From JBDSLU01 sp963844435 (lineage in GTDB: Bacteria; Acidobacteriota; Vicinamibacteria; Vicinamibacterales; Vicinamibacteraceae), in NCBI GenBank assembly GCA_963844435.1, contig CAWJOG010000021.1, positions 744,001 through 808,000 of the forward strand: 64,000 nucleotides of DNA. Direction: 5' to 3'. Position 1 is the first letter of the stretch; the number at the start of each line of letters is the position of its first letter. The position numbers were made by a program, and so were the translations under genes. This document shows positions 38,475 to 48,263 of the stretch, piece by piece. A model generated the notes under the pieces. That model was not told the origin of the DNA and did no database searches. It was given only the letters and a program-made list of their open reading frames with translations.

Positions 38475-39622
38475 GCCAGCCTGCCGTCCTTCCGGAACGC
38501 CTCGATGTCGGCGCGCGTCAGGCTGACGCTGACGAGGCCCGGGTTCGGACCGCCCTTGGCGTCCACCTCGGGATCGAGCCCGCGTGCGCCACCCGAGGCG
38601 ACCGTCTGGCCCGACTTCTTCTCGCCGCCGCCGAGGCCGCTGGCGAGGCTGCCCAGGCCGAAGCCCTTCTTCTTGGGCTTCTCCTCGGCCGGCGCGGCGT
38701 CCTTCTTCGTGTCCTTGTCGGCGTCGTCGGTCTTCTTGGCGGTGCTGGAGCTGCCCGACGCCAGGCCCGACGAGCCCGCCGCGACCGTCGCGATCTGCGA
38801 CTGCGGCACCGGCTTGTAGCTGATGAACTGCTGGTAGCGCGCTTCGAGCGTCACCGTGCTGGCGCGCTCCTTCTTCTCCTGCGCGGCGAGCTTGTCCAGC
38901 CGCTCCTGCATCGCCGGGTGCGAGGCGAACAGGCCGCGCTTCTCGCTGGAGTTCTTGTTGCGATCGGTCAGCCGCTGCAGGAACGTGCGCAGCCCGTCCG
39001 GCTGATAGCCGGCCTTGGCCGCGAGGCCGAGGCCGTGCTGATCGGACTCCAGCTCCTCGCCGCGCCCGAAGCCCTGCAGCGCGATGTTGGTGACCTGACT
39101 GACGAGCGCGCTCGAGATGCCGTCGCCCTTGCCGCTCGCCGCGGCCGCCGTATCGACGAAGCCGGCCTTCGACAGCGCCTTGACGGTGTGGTCCTCGAGG
39201 ACGTGGACCAGCTCGTGGCCGAGCACGCCGGCCAGCTCCGACTCGTTGGCGATCAACGCCAGACAGCCCTTGGTGATGTGGATGTAGCCGCCGGGCGCGG
39301 CGAAGGCGTTGACCGCATCGGTGTCGAGCACGATGAAGCGCCACGGGTAGTCGGGCTTCTTGCTGACGCGCGCCAGGACGGTGCCGACGAGCGCCACGTA
39401 CCGGTGCACGGACTCGTCCTGGACCACGCCGAACTTCTTCCGGATGTTGGCGCTGACCTCGGCGCCGAGCTGCTGCTTCTCGGCTTCCGTGTAGACCGCA
39501 TCGTTGGCCTTCTTGGCCACCGACAGCCCCTTGCTGATGCTGCCGAATTGCGCCGCCGCCGGGGTGGCCAGCACGCCGCAGCCGGCCAGCGCGACCAGGA
39601 ACCGAATCGTCAAACCCTTCAT
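38471..39622 (-). CDS. Exported M48-family metalloprotease
   Basis: 383 residues from ATG 39622 (another ATG is 12 bases upstream). A signal peptide ends at ATPAAAQ. The zinc site is GHELVHVLEDH (HExxH at 136-140), and the third ligand lies in EELESDQHGLGLAAKAGYQPDGL; ASHPAMQERL also matches. These are features of BepA/YfgC-like periplasmic M48 proteases that maintain outer-membrane proteins. A Ser/Lys/Ala-rich linker then leads to a conserved end, VSVSLTRADIEAFRKDGRLA. The stop overlaps the channel gene start. Confidence 0.87.
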   Translation of the reverse strand: MKGLTIRFLVALAGCGVLATPAAAQFGSISKGLSVAKKANDAVYTEAEKQQLGAEVSANIRKKFGVVQDESVHRYVALVGTVLARVSKKPDYPWRFIVLDTDAVNAFAAPGGYIHITKGCLALIANESELAGVLGHELVHVLEDHTVKALSKAGFVDTAAAASGKGDGISSALVSQVTNIALQGFGRGEELESDQHGLGLAAKAGYQPDGLRTFLQRLTDRNKNSSEKRGLFASHPAMQERLDKLAAQEKKERASTVTLEARYQQFISYKPVPQSQIATVAAGSSGLASGSSSTAKKTDDADKDTKKDAAPAEEKPKKKGFGLGSLASGLGGGEKKSGQTVASGGARGLDPEVDAKGGPNPGLVSVSLTRADIEAFRKDGRLA

Positions 39623-39659
39623 CACACCCTTCATCTCTGCATACACCTCGCGAACGGTA

Positions 39660-41740
39660 CTATCGGCCCGGTGGGGAAGCGGCACCAGCCCCGCCCGGTT
39701 CCACCGGCCCGCTCGGGTTGTCACCCACCAGCACCTCGAAAATATCCACTGGCACGCTCTTGCCCTTGACCACCACGCTGCCGAGCGGCCGCATCGGCGG
39801 CGGGGTCTTCAGCTGCGCGGCGGTTGCCGCGCTGATGATGATGGTGGTGCCGCGCTCCTTGTTCAGCGACTCGAGCCGGGCGCCCAGGTTCACCGCGTCG
39901 CCGATCACCGTATAGCTGTGGATCGACGCCGAGCCGATGTTGCCGGCGATCATCTCGCCGCTGTTGACGCCGATGCCGATGCCCAGGGCCGGCCGGCCCT
40001 CCTGCACCCAGCGGGCGTTGAGCACCTCGAGCGCCCGCACCATCTCGACGGCGGTGGCGACGGCATGGTCGGCGTGATCCGGATCGTCCACCGGCGCCCC
40101 GAACAGCGCCATGACCATGTCGCCGACGAACTTGTCGATGGTCCCGTGGTTCGCGAACACGACCTCGACCATGCGCGAGAAGTACTCGTTGAGCTGTGCG
40201 ACGAGCGCTTCGGGATCGCCGCGCTCGGTCATCGCGGTGAAGCCGCGCATGTCCGAGAACAGGACGCTCATCGTCCGGCGCCGGCCGCCGAGCTCGGCCA
40301 GCTCCGGGTTGGCGAGCACCTGCTCGAAGACGTCCTTCGACACATAGCGCGAGAAGAGCCGCGTCACCTGCCGCTTGTCGCGTCCCTCGACGAAGTACTG
40401 CCAGGCCAGGCCCCCGACCGAGGCGATCGCGATGCCGAGGAAGCCGGGCACGAGCGGCACCCACGTGCCGGCCCTGAAGACCTCGACGGACGCGACCGCG
40501 ACCACGCCAGCGAGCGCCAGCGTCGACAGCGCGCCCCACCGCATCGGCAGGAGCACGGTCAGGAAGGCGACCGCCAGCGCGAGGACGGCGGTCAGGATCG
40601 TCACCGCCGACGTCGGCGCCTTCACCAGCGCCGTGTGCGTCAGGAGCTGATCCATCACGGTCGCGTGAATCTGCGCGCCGGGGATCTTGCCGGTCGTGCC
40701 GAGCGGCGTGACGAACACGTCGTGCAGGCCGGCGGCGGTGACGCCGACGAAGACGAGGGCGTCCTTGAAGACGGCGGGGTCGACTCGCGGCGTGCGCCCG
40801 TTCCGCAGTTCGTCTTCCGACACGATCAGATCGCCGAACGAGTAGGTGCGGTAGGTCGGCGTGCCATCGGCCTGGACGGCCGGTCCGCGGAAGCGGATCA
40901 GCGCGTGCAGCGCGCGCTCGGCGCCAGCTTCGCCGGGCAGCCGCGGCACCTCGAACGACAGCAACGGCAGGCGGGCGTCGCCCGCGGCGAGGATGCGGCC
41001 GTCCATCCGCACCGACGCGGGCGGAACACGGGCCAGCGCCAGGTAGGCGGCCATCGCCAGCGACGGGACCGGGTGGCCCTCGGAACGCAGGAACGGCGTC
41101 GTCCGGCGCAGCGGCCCGTCGGTGTCGAGCACGAACAGGTTGTGTCCCAGGCCGCGCGCGGCCTGCGCCAGTCCCTCGAACGGGGCGCGGACGATCCCCC
41201 GCTCTTCGAGCGCGCCGTCGATCCGCAGGCCGGGGATCGGCGGCGACCCGGCGGACGGCGGCGTCCTTGCCGGCGGCGGAGCCGGCGTAGCGAGGCCTCG
41301 GCCAGCAGCACGACGTTGCCGGCCTTCTGGACCGACTCCACGAAGGCCGCATCCGATTCGGCGCCGGTCCACGTGTCGCCGGCGACGTCGAACCCGGAGC
41401 GGCCATCCGGCTCGAAGAAGCCGACGTCGTAGGCGACGACGGCGGCCGGGCCGCGCGCCAGGTAGTCGATCAGCCCGCCGTGGAAGAGCCGCGGCCACGG
41501 CCAGCGTCCGGCGGCCGGCTCGAGGGCGCGCAGCGTCTGCTCGTCGATCTCGACGATGGCGATCTGCTTCGGCGCTCCAGCCGGCGCGATGGTCCGGCGC
41601 ATCCGGAGGTCGTAGATCGACCACTCGAACGCCTGGGCGATCGGCAGATAGGCGAGCAGGAGCCCCAGGATCGTGGACCCGAGGCCCAACGCGAGGGCGG
41701 CGCGGATGGCAGTGGCGCGACGGGATCGGGCAGGGGGCAT
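39660..41740 (-). CDS. CHASE2-domain adenylate/guanylate cyclase, one frameshift
   Basis: About 690 residues. The N-terminus (ATG 41740) has a membrane helix and the CHASE2 start FEWSIYDLRMRR, QIAIVEIDEQTLRALEP, WPWPRLFHGGLIDYL. A slip near 41285 moves to the frame with the rest of CHASE2 (LRIDGALEERGIV, FKDALVFVGVTAAGLHDVFVTPLG). Three more helices follow, then the class III cyclase domain: MSVLFSDMRGFTAMTE with the metal Asp, DKFVGDMVMALFGAP with the second metal Asp, and IGIGVNSGEMIAGNIGS, SYTVIGDAVNLGARLE. It would make cAMP (or cGMP) in response to an extracytoplasmic signal. The MscS-cNMP gene two genes downstream is a plausible reader of the product. Confidence 0.85.
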
Positions 41741-41782
41741 GAAGCGGCGCGGGCTCGCCTACAATCGCGGCATGTGGAAACT

Positions 41783-41944
41783 AGTGTCCTGGCTGGGTGA
41801 GTCGCGGCGTGAGCGCCGGAGCGCGGCGCCCCGATGGCAAGGCGCGACGAGGGAGAATATTGGACATATTCGACCGAGGAGCAACGCAGCCAGCGGGGAT
41901 GCCCCGCCCGGCGATTATGTCGCGACTCACCCTGCCCGGACACT
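41783..41944. repeat. Long inverted-repeat element, copy A
   Basis: A 162-bp imperfect palindrome centred at 41863. The arms pair from AGTGTCCTGGCTGGGTGAGT at the left to the complement of AGTGTCCGGGCAGGGTGAGT at the right, with the core GAATAT (41855-41860), 5-base loop, ATATTC (41866-41871). The core and flanks (for example gcaaggcgcga before it and gaggagcaacgc after) match copies B and C; the outer arms do not. It lies between the divergent cyclase and hydrolase genes. Confidence 0.8.
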
Positions 41945-41996
41945 GGCACGAAGCGCTGCGGCACTTGCCGTGGCGGCGGCCGTCGGCACGGGCGTC

Positions 41997-44055
41997 ATGG
42001 CCCTCGCGGGCGCGCAGGGCGCCGGGCCGCTCTGGCAGGTGCGACTTGCCGGCGACGGCTTCGACGACGGCCGCGTCGCCGCGGCGCGCGACCTCGATCA
42101 CCCGACGACGTTCACGCCGGCGTTCGCCACGAAGGCCGAGTGGATGGCGCGCGCCGAGACGCTGCGCCGGCAGGTCCGCGTGGCGCTCGGCCTGTGGCCG
42201 TGGCCCGAGCGCACGCCGCTCAACGCCGTCGTCCGCGGACGGATCGTCCGCGATGGCTACACGATCGAGCACGTCGCCTTCGAGAGCGTGCCGGGGCACT
42301 GGGTCACCGGCAGCCTCTACCGCCCGACCGGCCGCACCGGCCGCCTGCCCGCGGTGCTGGCGCCGCACGGACACTGGCCGGGCGGACGGCATCAGGAGCG
42401 CTCGGCCGACGACGCGAAGAAGGAGATGGCGTCGGGCGCCGAGCAGACGCTCGAGAGCGCGCGCTATCCGCTGCAGGCGCGGCCGGCGATGCTGGCGCGG
42501 ATGGGCGTGATCGCGTTCGCGTGGGACATGGTCGGCTACGCTGACAGCACCGCGATTGAGCACCGCGCCGGCTTCACCGACGCCGACGCCGAGCTGCGGC
42601 TCCAGAGCTTCCTCGGGCTCTCGATGTGGAACGCGGTGCGCGCCGTCGACTTCCTGCTGACGCTGCCGGACGTCGACCCGGCCCGCATCGGCATCAACGG
42701 CGCCAGCGGCGGCGGCACGCAGAGCCTGCTGCTCGCCGCGATCGACGATCGCGTCGCCACCGCCGTCCCGGCGGTGATGGTCTCGGGCAACATGCAGGGC
42801 GGCTGCATCTGCGAGAACGCGACGCTGATGCGGCTCGGCACCAACAACATCGAGCTCACCGCGCTGGCCGCGCCGCGGCCGCTCGCCGCGGTCGCCGCGA
42901 ACGACTGGACGACCGACTTCATGACGAAGGGGCTGCCGGAGCTGAAGACGATCTATGCCCTGGTGGGCGCGCCCGACGCGGTCGGCGGGCAGAAGTTCGA
43001 GTTCCCGCACAACGACAACCAGGTGAGCCGCGAATACGCCTACGCCTGGTTCAATCGCGTGTTCAAGCTCGGTCTGCCCGAACCGGTGCGCGAGCGGCCG
43101 TTCGTGCCGGTGCCGCCCGCCGAGCTCCATGTCTTCGACGCGGCGCATCCGCGGCCGGCCAGCGAGCGCGACGCGGCCGGCGTCCGCCGGGCGATGACCG
43201 AGGCGTCCGATCGCCAGCTGAAGGCCCTCGCGACCAAGCCGCTCGAGCTCGCCGCGATCGTCCGCGACGGCTTCGAGACGGCGATCGCGGATCGCCTGCC
43301 CGCGCGCGTCGAACCCGTCCAGGGCAGCTTCCGCGCGGTCCAGGGCGACGGGTTCGCCGTGCACCACAGCGTGCTCACGCGGGCTGGCAGCGCGGCCCGC
43401 GTGCCGACGATCGGCATCGTGCCGGCGGGCTGGAACGCCGGACCGGTGGTGGTGTGGGTGCACGAGCGCGGCAAGCAGGCGGCCTTCGAGGCCGACGGCC
43501 GCACGCCGTCGCCCGAGGTGAAGCGGCTGCTCGCGGGCGGCGCGGCGGTCCTCGTCCCCGACGTGTTCCTGACCGGCGAGTCCGGCGCCATCGGCGCGCG
43601 CATCCGCGTCAAGAACGACGAGACCTACTTCGGCTTCAACACCGGCTACAACCGCTCCGTGTTCGCGGAACGCGCCTCCGACGTGCTGACGGCGATCGCG
43701 TTCGGGAAGCAGCTCGGTGGGCGCAACGTCGCGCTCGTCGGCCGCGGCCGCGCCGGCAGCGTGGGCGCTGGCGGCGCGCGCGCTGGCCGGGGACGCCGTG
43801 GCGCGGACGGCGACCGATCTCGGCGGGTTCGACTTCGATCAGGTGCGCGAGACGACCGACGAGGCGCTGCTGCCGGGCGCGGTGAAGTACGGCGGCGTGC
43901 GGGGCCTGGCGTCGCTGGCGGGATCCGGGCCCACCTGGATCGCTGGCGCGCCCGCGTCGCCAGTCGCGCCGTGGCTGCCGCTGCCGCCGAGCGTGACGAT
44001 GCTGACGACGCCGGCCTCGTCCGATGCCTTGGTGGAGGCGGCGCTGCGGCGCTAG
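41997..44055 (+). CDS. Exported alpha/beta hydrolase (acetylxylan-esterase-like), one frameshift
   Basis: About 690 residues. The signal segment reads ARSAAALAVAAAVGTGVMALAGAQ, and the first in-frame ATG is at 41997. The true start may be further upstream, where ATG 41917 opens another frame at the edge of the palindromic element. The hydrolase domain has VPGHWVTGSLYRPTG, VLAPHGHWPGGRHQ, a nucleophile elbow INGASGGGTQSLLLAA, and VSGNMQGGCICENATLMRL. A second domain follows from about residue 430. A slip near 43755 moves the last 100 residues (AAWALAARALAGDAVARTATDLGGFDF) to another frame. Related exported proteins in acidobacteria are annotated as esterases or peptidases; the substrate is unknown. 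Confidence 0.75.
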
Positions 44056-45071
44056 TGGATCGTCGGGATGATCGTGCGGGCGACCCAGAACAGGCCGGCG
44101 GCGAGGACGAGGAACACAATCGCGCTCCCGAGGTAGGAGCGGGTCGTGTGCGGCACGCCCGGCTGGTCGTCGAGCCCCTCGGTTCCGCCCTTGGCGACGA
44201 CGGCGCAGGATCCCGGCAGCGGCGACGGCGGCGCGACGATGGCGCCGAGCGAACCCGACCAGGCCCCGAACGCCGACGCCGTCGCGTCGAGGGGCAGCAC
44301 GCGCTCCTCGAGCGTCAGGACCGCGATGTCGGGCGCGTCGTCGTAGGCGAGCGCGAAGTCGCGCCGCACGCCGATCAGCGAGTCCTCGCCGACCCGCCGG
44401 AAGACCGTGTCGAGGGTGCCGAGCAGCCCGTACTCCACCGTCTCCCAGCCAGTCGACCGGACGTAGGCGCGGGCCCGGGCCCTGGCGGCATCGTCGGTGA
44501 ACGCGTCGGACTCCCACGTGAAGAACGGGACGCTCGCCACCGGATAGCGTCGCGACGCCGAGTCGATGGCGAACGGGTGGCCGGCGTAGCCCCAGTAGAC
44601 GGGTACGTGCTCGGGCCGGCCCTTCGAGGATCGGCGCGTGGTGAACATGCGGAAATCGTAGGCGGCGCACGGCACGCCGCCGATCGGCGACACCAACGGC
44701 CGGTCGGACCTTACCGTGCCGGTGGCGATGATCAGGCGGCCGTCCTGTGGCGGCCCGTCGGTTCGGGCCCGCTCCTCGAGCAAGTGCCGCGATTCCGGAC
44801 CGCGGCCGTGGCCGCGGAGCAGGTAGTACAGGCTGGTCAGCCCGAGACCACCGAACACGCCGATCAGCCCGGCGAGGATCTGCGGGACGGCCGACGCGTG
44901 CGGCTTCGCCGGAGGCAGATTGCGGTAGGCCCAGTAGCCGAGCGCGGCGCAGATCACGAGGGTGCCCAGACACCCCATGGCCGTCGCGGCCGTGCCGCCG
45001 GTCCGGGCCTGTTTCGTCGGCGAGCGCACCAGCAGGTCGGGGGTTGCCGCCACGGCCGGGCAGGGTAGCAT
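44052..45071 (-). CDS. Membrane protein with a GIDE-like domain
   Basis: About 339 residues. Two N-terminal helices (MGCLGTLVICAALGYWAY and PQILAGLIGVFGGLGLTSLYYLL) lead to a soluble domain with GRLIIATGTVRSDRPLVSPIGGVPCAAYDFRMFT, the GxPCxxY pattern of the GIDE domain of mitochondrial MULAN/MAPL-type proteins. A C-terminal helix (YLGSAIVFLVLAAGLFWVART) closes it. There is no RING domain, as expected for bacterial members, whose role is unknown. Start choice is uncertain: 45071 (MLPCPAV), with GC-rich third positions, or 44978 (MGCLGT). It converges with the hydrolase gene, overlapping by 4 bases. Confidence 0.6.
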   Translation of the reverse strand: MLPCPAVAATPDLLVRSPTKQARTGGTAATAMGCLGTLVICAALGYWAYRNLPPAKPHASAVPQILAGLIGVFGGLGLTSLYYLLRGHGRGPESRHLLEERARTDGPPQDGRLIIATGTVRSDRPLVSPIGGVPCAAYDFRMFTTRRSSKGRPEHVPVYWGYAGHPFAIDSASRRYPVASVPFFTWESDAFTDDAARARARAYVRSTGWETVEYGLLGTLDTVFRRVGEDSLIGVRRDFALAYDDAPDIAVLTLEERVLPLDATASAFGAWSGSLGAIVAPPSPLPGSCAVVAKGGTEGLDDQPGVPHTTRSYLGSAIVFLVLAAGLFWVARTIIPTIH

Positions 45072-45126
45072 GCGCACCACGCCAACTGGTATAACCACTC
45101 CCGCACGGTCTAGCCCGGAGGATTCG

Positions 45127-46266
45127 ATGGCTCGTAGACGCGCAGATCTCTCATTCGATCGCCGGACCCTGCTGAAGACGGTGGGGGCCGCGGCCCTGCT
45201 CGGGACGGTGCCGGCAGCGGACGAGGCCGCCGCGCAAGGGCCGACCTATCCGGTCGCGTTCCGCGGCATGCCCGGCGACGGCCCCGGCCGGCCGCGCATC
45301 TGTCTCGGCGCGTCGCCGACGGCGGACGAGGCGCAGATCCGGCGCCTGAAGCAGATCGGCGTGTCCCACGTGTTGATGGGTGGGCCGGCGTCGCCGTGGA
45401 AGGAAGACGAGCTGAAGGCCCGCCTGGATCGCTTCAAGGCGGGCGGCATCGAGATCATCAACATGATGATCGGCGGCTTCAACGACGTGATCTGGGGCGG
45501 GCCGAAGGCGGAGGAGCAGACCGCCAACGTCGTCGAGTCGATCAAGGTGGCCGGGAAGCTCGGGCTGCCGGTGATCGAATACAACTTCTACGCGCACCGC
45601 CTCACCGAAGGCTACAAGCTCGAGGAGGGTCGCGCCGGCGCCGGATACACGGCCTACGACTACACGCTGTCGAAGGACCTGCCGCCGCGCGAAGGCGTCG
45701 GCACGCACACGCGGGCGCAACAGCTCGAACGTGCCGGGCGCTTCCTCAAGACGATCGTCCCGGTGGCGGAGAAGGCCAACGTCCGCCTGGCCCTGCATCC
45801 CAACGATCCGCCGGTGCCGCTGTCGCGCGGCTCCGAGCAGATCATGGCCACCGTCGAGCACTGGAAGGCGTACCTGGATCTGGTGAAGAGCCCGTTCAAC
45901 GGCATGACGTTCGACTGCGGCGTGACCCGCGAGCTGGGCGAGGATCCGGTCAAGGTGTGCCGCTATCTGTCCGAGCGCGACTGCATCAACCACGTCCACT
46001 TCCGAAACGTGGTCGTGCGCACGCCCTACGTCGACTACACCGAGGTGTTCCTCGACGACGGCCAGGTCGACCTGTTCGGCGTGATGCGCGAGCTGGTGAA
46101 GCACAAGTACCCGCGCGGCATCTATCCGGAGCATCCGCGGCTCATCGACATGGACCGCGAGTACCAGAAGTTCCAGAACCAGTATCCGGGCGGCGGCGGC
46201 TTCGCCGGCGAGATCTACAACGTCGGCTACACTCGGGCCATGCTGCAGGCCGCGCTCACGCTCTGA
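45127..46266 (+). CDS. Tat-exported mannonate dehydratase-like TIM barrel protein
   Basis: 379 residues with a ggaggattcg ribosome site. A twin-arginine signal (DRRTLLKTVGAAALLG) precedes the barrel. UxuA-type features are ICLGASPTADEAQIRRLKQIGVSHVLMGGP, LPVIEYNFYAHRLTEGY, RLALHPNDPPVPLSRG, MTFDCGVTRELGEDPVKVCRYL, CINHVHFRNVVV and GIYPEHPRLID, which include the metal-binding His, Cys and Asp of mannonate dehydratase. UxuA is normally cytoplasmic and dehydrates D-mannonate to 2-keto-3-deoxygluconate, so a Tat signal is odd. It may be an exported relative with another sugar acid substrate. The ThuA gene follows by 35 bases. Confidence 0.8.
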   Translation: MARRRADLSFDRRTLLKTVGAAALLGTVPAADEAAAQGPTYPVAFRGMPGDGPGRPRICLGASPTADEAQIRRLKQIGVSHVLMGGPASPWKEDELKARLDRFKAGGIEIINMMIGGFNDVIWGGPKAEEQTANVVESIKVAGKLGLPVIEYNFYAHRLTEGYKLEEGRAGAGYTAYDYTLSKDLPPREGVGTHTRAQQLERAGRFLKTIVPVAEKANVRLALHPNDPPVPLSRGSEQIMATVEHWKAYLDLVKSPFNGMTFDCGVTRELGEDPVKVCRYLSERDCINHVHFRNVVVRTPYVDYTEVFLDDGQVDLFGVMRELVKHKYPRGIYPEHPRLIDMDREYQKFQNQYPGGGGFAGEIYNVGYTRAMLQAALTL

Positions 46267-46301
46267 CGCGTGGCGTTCGATCGACACCCAGGAGCACCGA
46301 G

Positions 46302-47213
46302 ATGACCGCGCAACGCCCCATGATCCTCGCCGCCGTGTTGACGATGGCGCCGTCGTTGGCGCTCGCCCAGACGCCGTCCGCCAGCCCGCCGCCGGCGCAG
46401 ACCGCCGCGCAGGCGCTCGCGCAGGCCGCGCCGCCGACCTTCGAAGGCCGGCCGATCAAGGTGTACCTGCGCGCCGGGCTGAAGACCCACGCCGCCGGGC
46501 AGCACGACTACCCGCAGTTCCTCGCCGACTGGAGCAAGCTGCTGACCGAGCGCGGCGCGATCGTCGACGGCAGCTTCCACTTCCCGACCGCCGAGGAGAT
46601 GGCCGACGTCGACGTCATCGTCATGTACAAGGGCGACGCCGGCTACATGACGATCGGCGAGCGCATCGTGCTCGAGAACTTCCTGAAGCGCGGCGGCGGC
46701 CTCGTCGGCATCCACGACGCCATCTGCGCCGACGACACTGCCTGGTGGGCCAGCATCATGGGCGGCGCCAAGAAGCACGGCGAGACCAACTTCACGCTCG
46801 AAGCGCCGGTCACCTACACCTTCACCGACGCCGACAACGCGATCACGAAAGGCACGAGCGGCTTCGAGATCACCGACGAGGCGTTCTTCCTGATGACGTG
46901 GGCCAAGGATCCCGCCCCCAAGATGCTGGCGACGTCGCCGGTCGCGCCGACGCGCAGCGCCGGCACGCACGCCGGCGAGATCGCGCCCCAGGCCTGGACC
47001 TACGAGCGCACGTTCTTCCCGCGCCTCGGCGGCCAGCCGACGTTCCGCTCGTTCGTCTGGATGCAGGGCCACAACTACGTGAACCTGCAGGATCCGCGGG
47101 TGCTGCCGACGCTGCTTCGCGGCATTGCCTGGGCGGCCAAGGCGCCGGTGGACGCGCTCATGACCGTCAAGCCGCCGCAGGCCCCAGGGCAGCGCCGTCC
47201 GTCGCCGCAGTAG
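46302..47213 (+). CDS. Exported ThuA-domain protein
   Basis: 303 residues from ATG 46302 behind an aggag site. A signal peptide ends at LALAQ. The ThuA fold is shown by IKVYLRAGLKTHAAGQHDYPQFLADWSKLLTERGAIVDG, DVDVIVMYKGDAGYMT, FLKRGGGLVGIHDAICADDTAWWASIMGGAKKHG and AWTYERTFFPRLGGQPTFRSFVWMQGHNYVNL. It is shorter than the EF-hand version at 24807-26213 and has no calcium motif. Pairing with a sugar-acid dehydratase-like gene supports a carbohydrate role. Confidence 0.83.
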   Translation: MTAQRPMILAAVLTMAPSLALAQTPSASPPPAQTAAQALAQAAPPTFEGRPIKVYLRAGLKTHAAGQHDYPQFLADWSKLLTERGAIVDGSFHFPTAEEMADVDVIVMYKGDAGYMTIGERIVLENFLKRGGGLVGIHDAICADDTAWWASIMGGAKKHGETNFTLEAPVTYTFTDADNAITKGTSGFEITDEAFFLMTWAKDPAPKMLATSPVAPTRSAGTHAGEIAPQAWTYERTFFPRLGGQPTFRSFVWMQGHNYVNLQDPRVLPTLLRGIAWAAKAPVDALMTVKPPQAPGQRRPSPQ

Positions 47214-47266
47214 GACTGGGACTTCGGCAGCAGCGCGTTGCGCTGGCCGGGGTACAGTAAAGGCAG

Positions 47267-47547
47267 ATGACTACCTCCATGGCACCCCGGCCAGGGCGCA
47301 ACGAGCCCTGCCATTGCGGATCCGGTCGCAAATACAAGCAATGCTGCCTGCCCAAGGACGAGGCCGAGGCCGCCAAGGCCCGGGCCGCGGCCGCCGAAGG
47401 CCGCACGCGGAGGCCGGTCCGGTGACGGCTGAAGCCACGGCCGCACCGCCCGCGCCCAAGCACAGGACGCAGCAGCCGTGGAAGGCGACGACGTCGCGCG
47501 GGTTCGTGCCGCGATCGACCGCGCCACGGAAGATGGGCGGCGGCTAG
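47267..47547 (+). CDS. Small SEC-C zinc-motif protein, one frameshift
   Basis: The start MAPRPGRNEPCHCGSGRKYKQCCLPKDEAEAAKARAAAA contains the SEC-C zinc motif CxCxSGxxxxxCC, as found at the C-terminus of SecA. The strict frame stops at 47425, but a slip near 47395-47420 leads to APKHRTQQPWKATTSRGFVPRSTAPRKMGGG, the usual basic tail of these stand-alone proteins, ending at 47547. The total is about 93 residues. The function of free SEC-C proteins is uncertain; ribosome or SecB contacts are possible. The stop overlaps the convergent membrane gene. Confidence 0.7.
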
Positions 47548-48263
47548 AGCCCTCGGTCGAGGCGCTGGTCGGGGACGACGACCACGTCGCCGGGGACGAC
47601 GCGGACGAGCGCGTCCCCAGCGTCCGGCTCGGGGCCGTGCGGCAGCGCGGCGATGCCGGCCAGGAACAGCAGCCCCGTCGCGAACGTGACATAGCCGGTC
47701 GCCGGGCCGGGCGGGTTGTAGCCGAGCGTCCCGAGGGACACGCCCTCGACGAGGGCCATCACCACCCGCTTCGTCACGCTGGCATCGGGCGCGTACAACG
47801 CGCCGAGCAGGATGAACTTCACGACGAACGCCGCGCCGAACATCACGAGCAGGCTCGAGAGCAGCCGGGCGCGATTGGGGCGCGCGGCCAGGGTGTTGCC
47901 GAACAGCACCAGCCAGACGATGTCGAAGGCGAGCGCGAACAGACCCTCTTCGGGCGTCAGCGCGGCCATCATCTGCGCCGCGGCGGCCGCGAGCGCGACG
48001 ACGATCACCGCACCCGATGTCTTGGCCAGGCCCGTGCGCCGCGGATGAAACAGCCGCGTCGGGTCGAACGCCCCGCAGCGATACAGCGCCGCGATCAGCA
48101 TCACCGCGAGGACCAGCGCGAAGAGCGGCGGCCGCACGAAGGCCAGCCCGCCGCCGGCGTCGATGCGCAGGCCGCCGAGCAGCGCCGCCGACAGGAACAC
48201 GAGCGGCAGCGTGAACGCTTCGTGCCAGACGGAACGGACCGCACCGCGCGCATCCGCCGTCAC
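47544..48263 (-). CDS. Multi-pass membrane protein of unknown function
   Basis: 239 residues from GTG 48263, overlapping the stop of the upstream gene. About six hydrophobic helices (AFTLPLVFLSAALLGGL, PPLFALVLAVMLIAALY, TSGAVIVVALAAAAAQMMAAL, LFALAFDIVWLVLFGNTLA, LLVMFGAAFVVKFILLGALY, GYVTFATGLLFLAGIAAL) fill the protein. A soluble C-terminal tail ends DVVVVPDQRLDRGL. I do not recognise the family. It is coupled to the TPR-like membrane protein gene before it. Confidence 0.7.
   Translation of the reverse strand: MTADARGAVRSVWHEAFTLPLVFLSAALLGGLRIDAGGGLAFVRPPLFALVLAVMLIAALYRCGAFDPTRLFHPRRTGLAKTSGAVIVVALAAAAAQMMAALTPEEGLFALAFDIVWLVLFGNTLAARPNRARLLSSLLVMFGAAFVVKFILLGALYAPDASVTKRVVMALVEGVSLGTLGYNPPGPATGYVTFATGLLFLAGIAALPHGPEPDAGDALVRVVPGDVVVVPDQRLDRGL

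Noticed and set aside
41673..45068. A single 1131-residue fusion protein
   Set aside because: The frame joins an upstream non-coding stretch, the hydrolase and the antisense of the GIDE-like gene. The real hydrolase changes frame near 43755 and ends at 44055.
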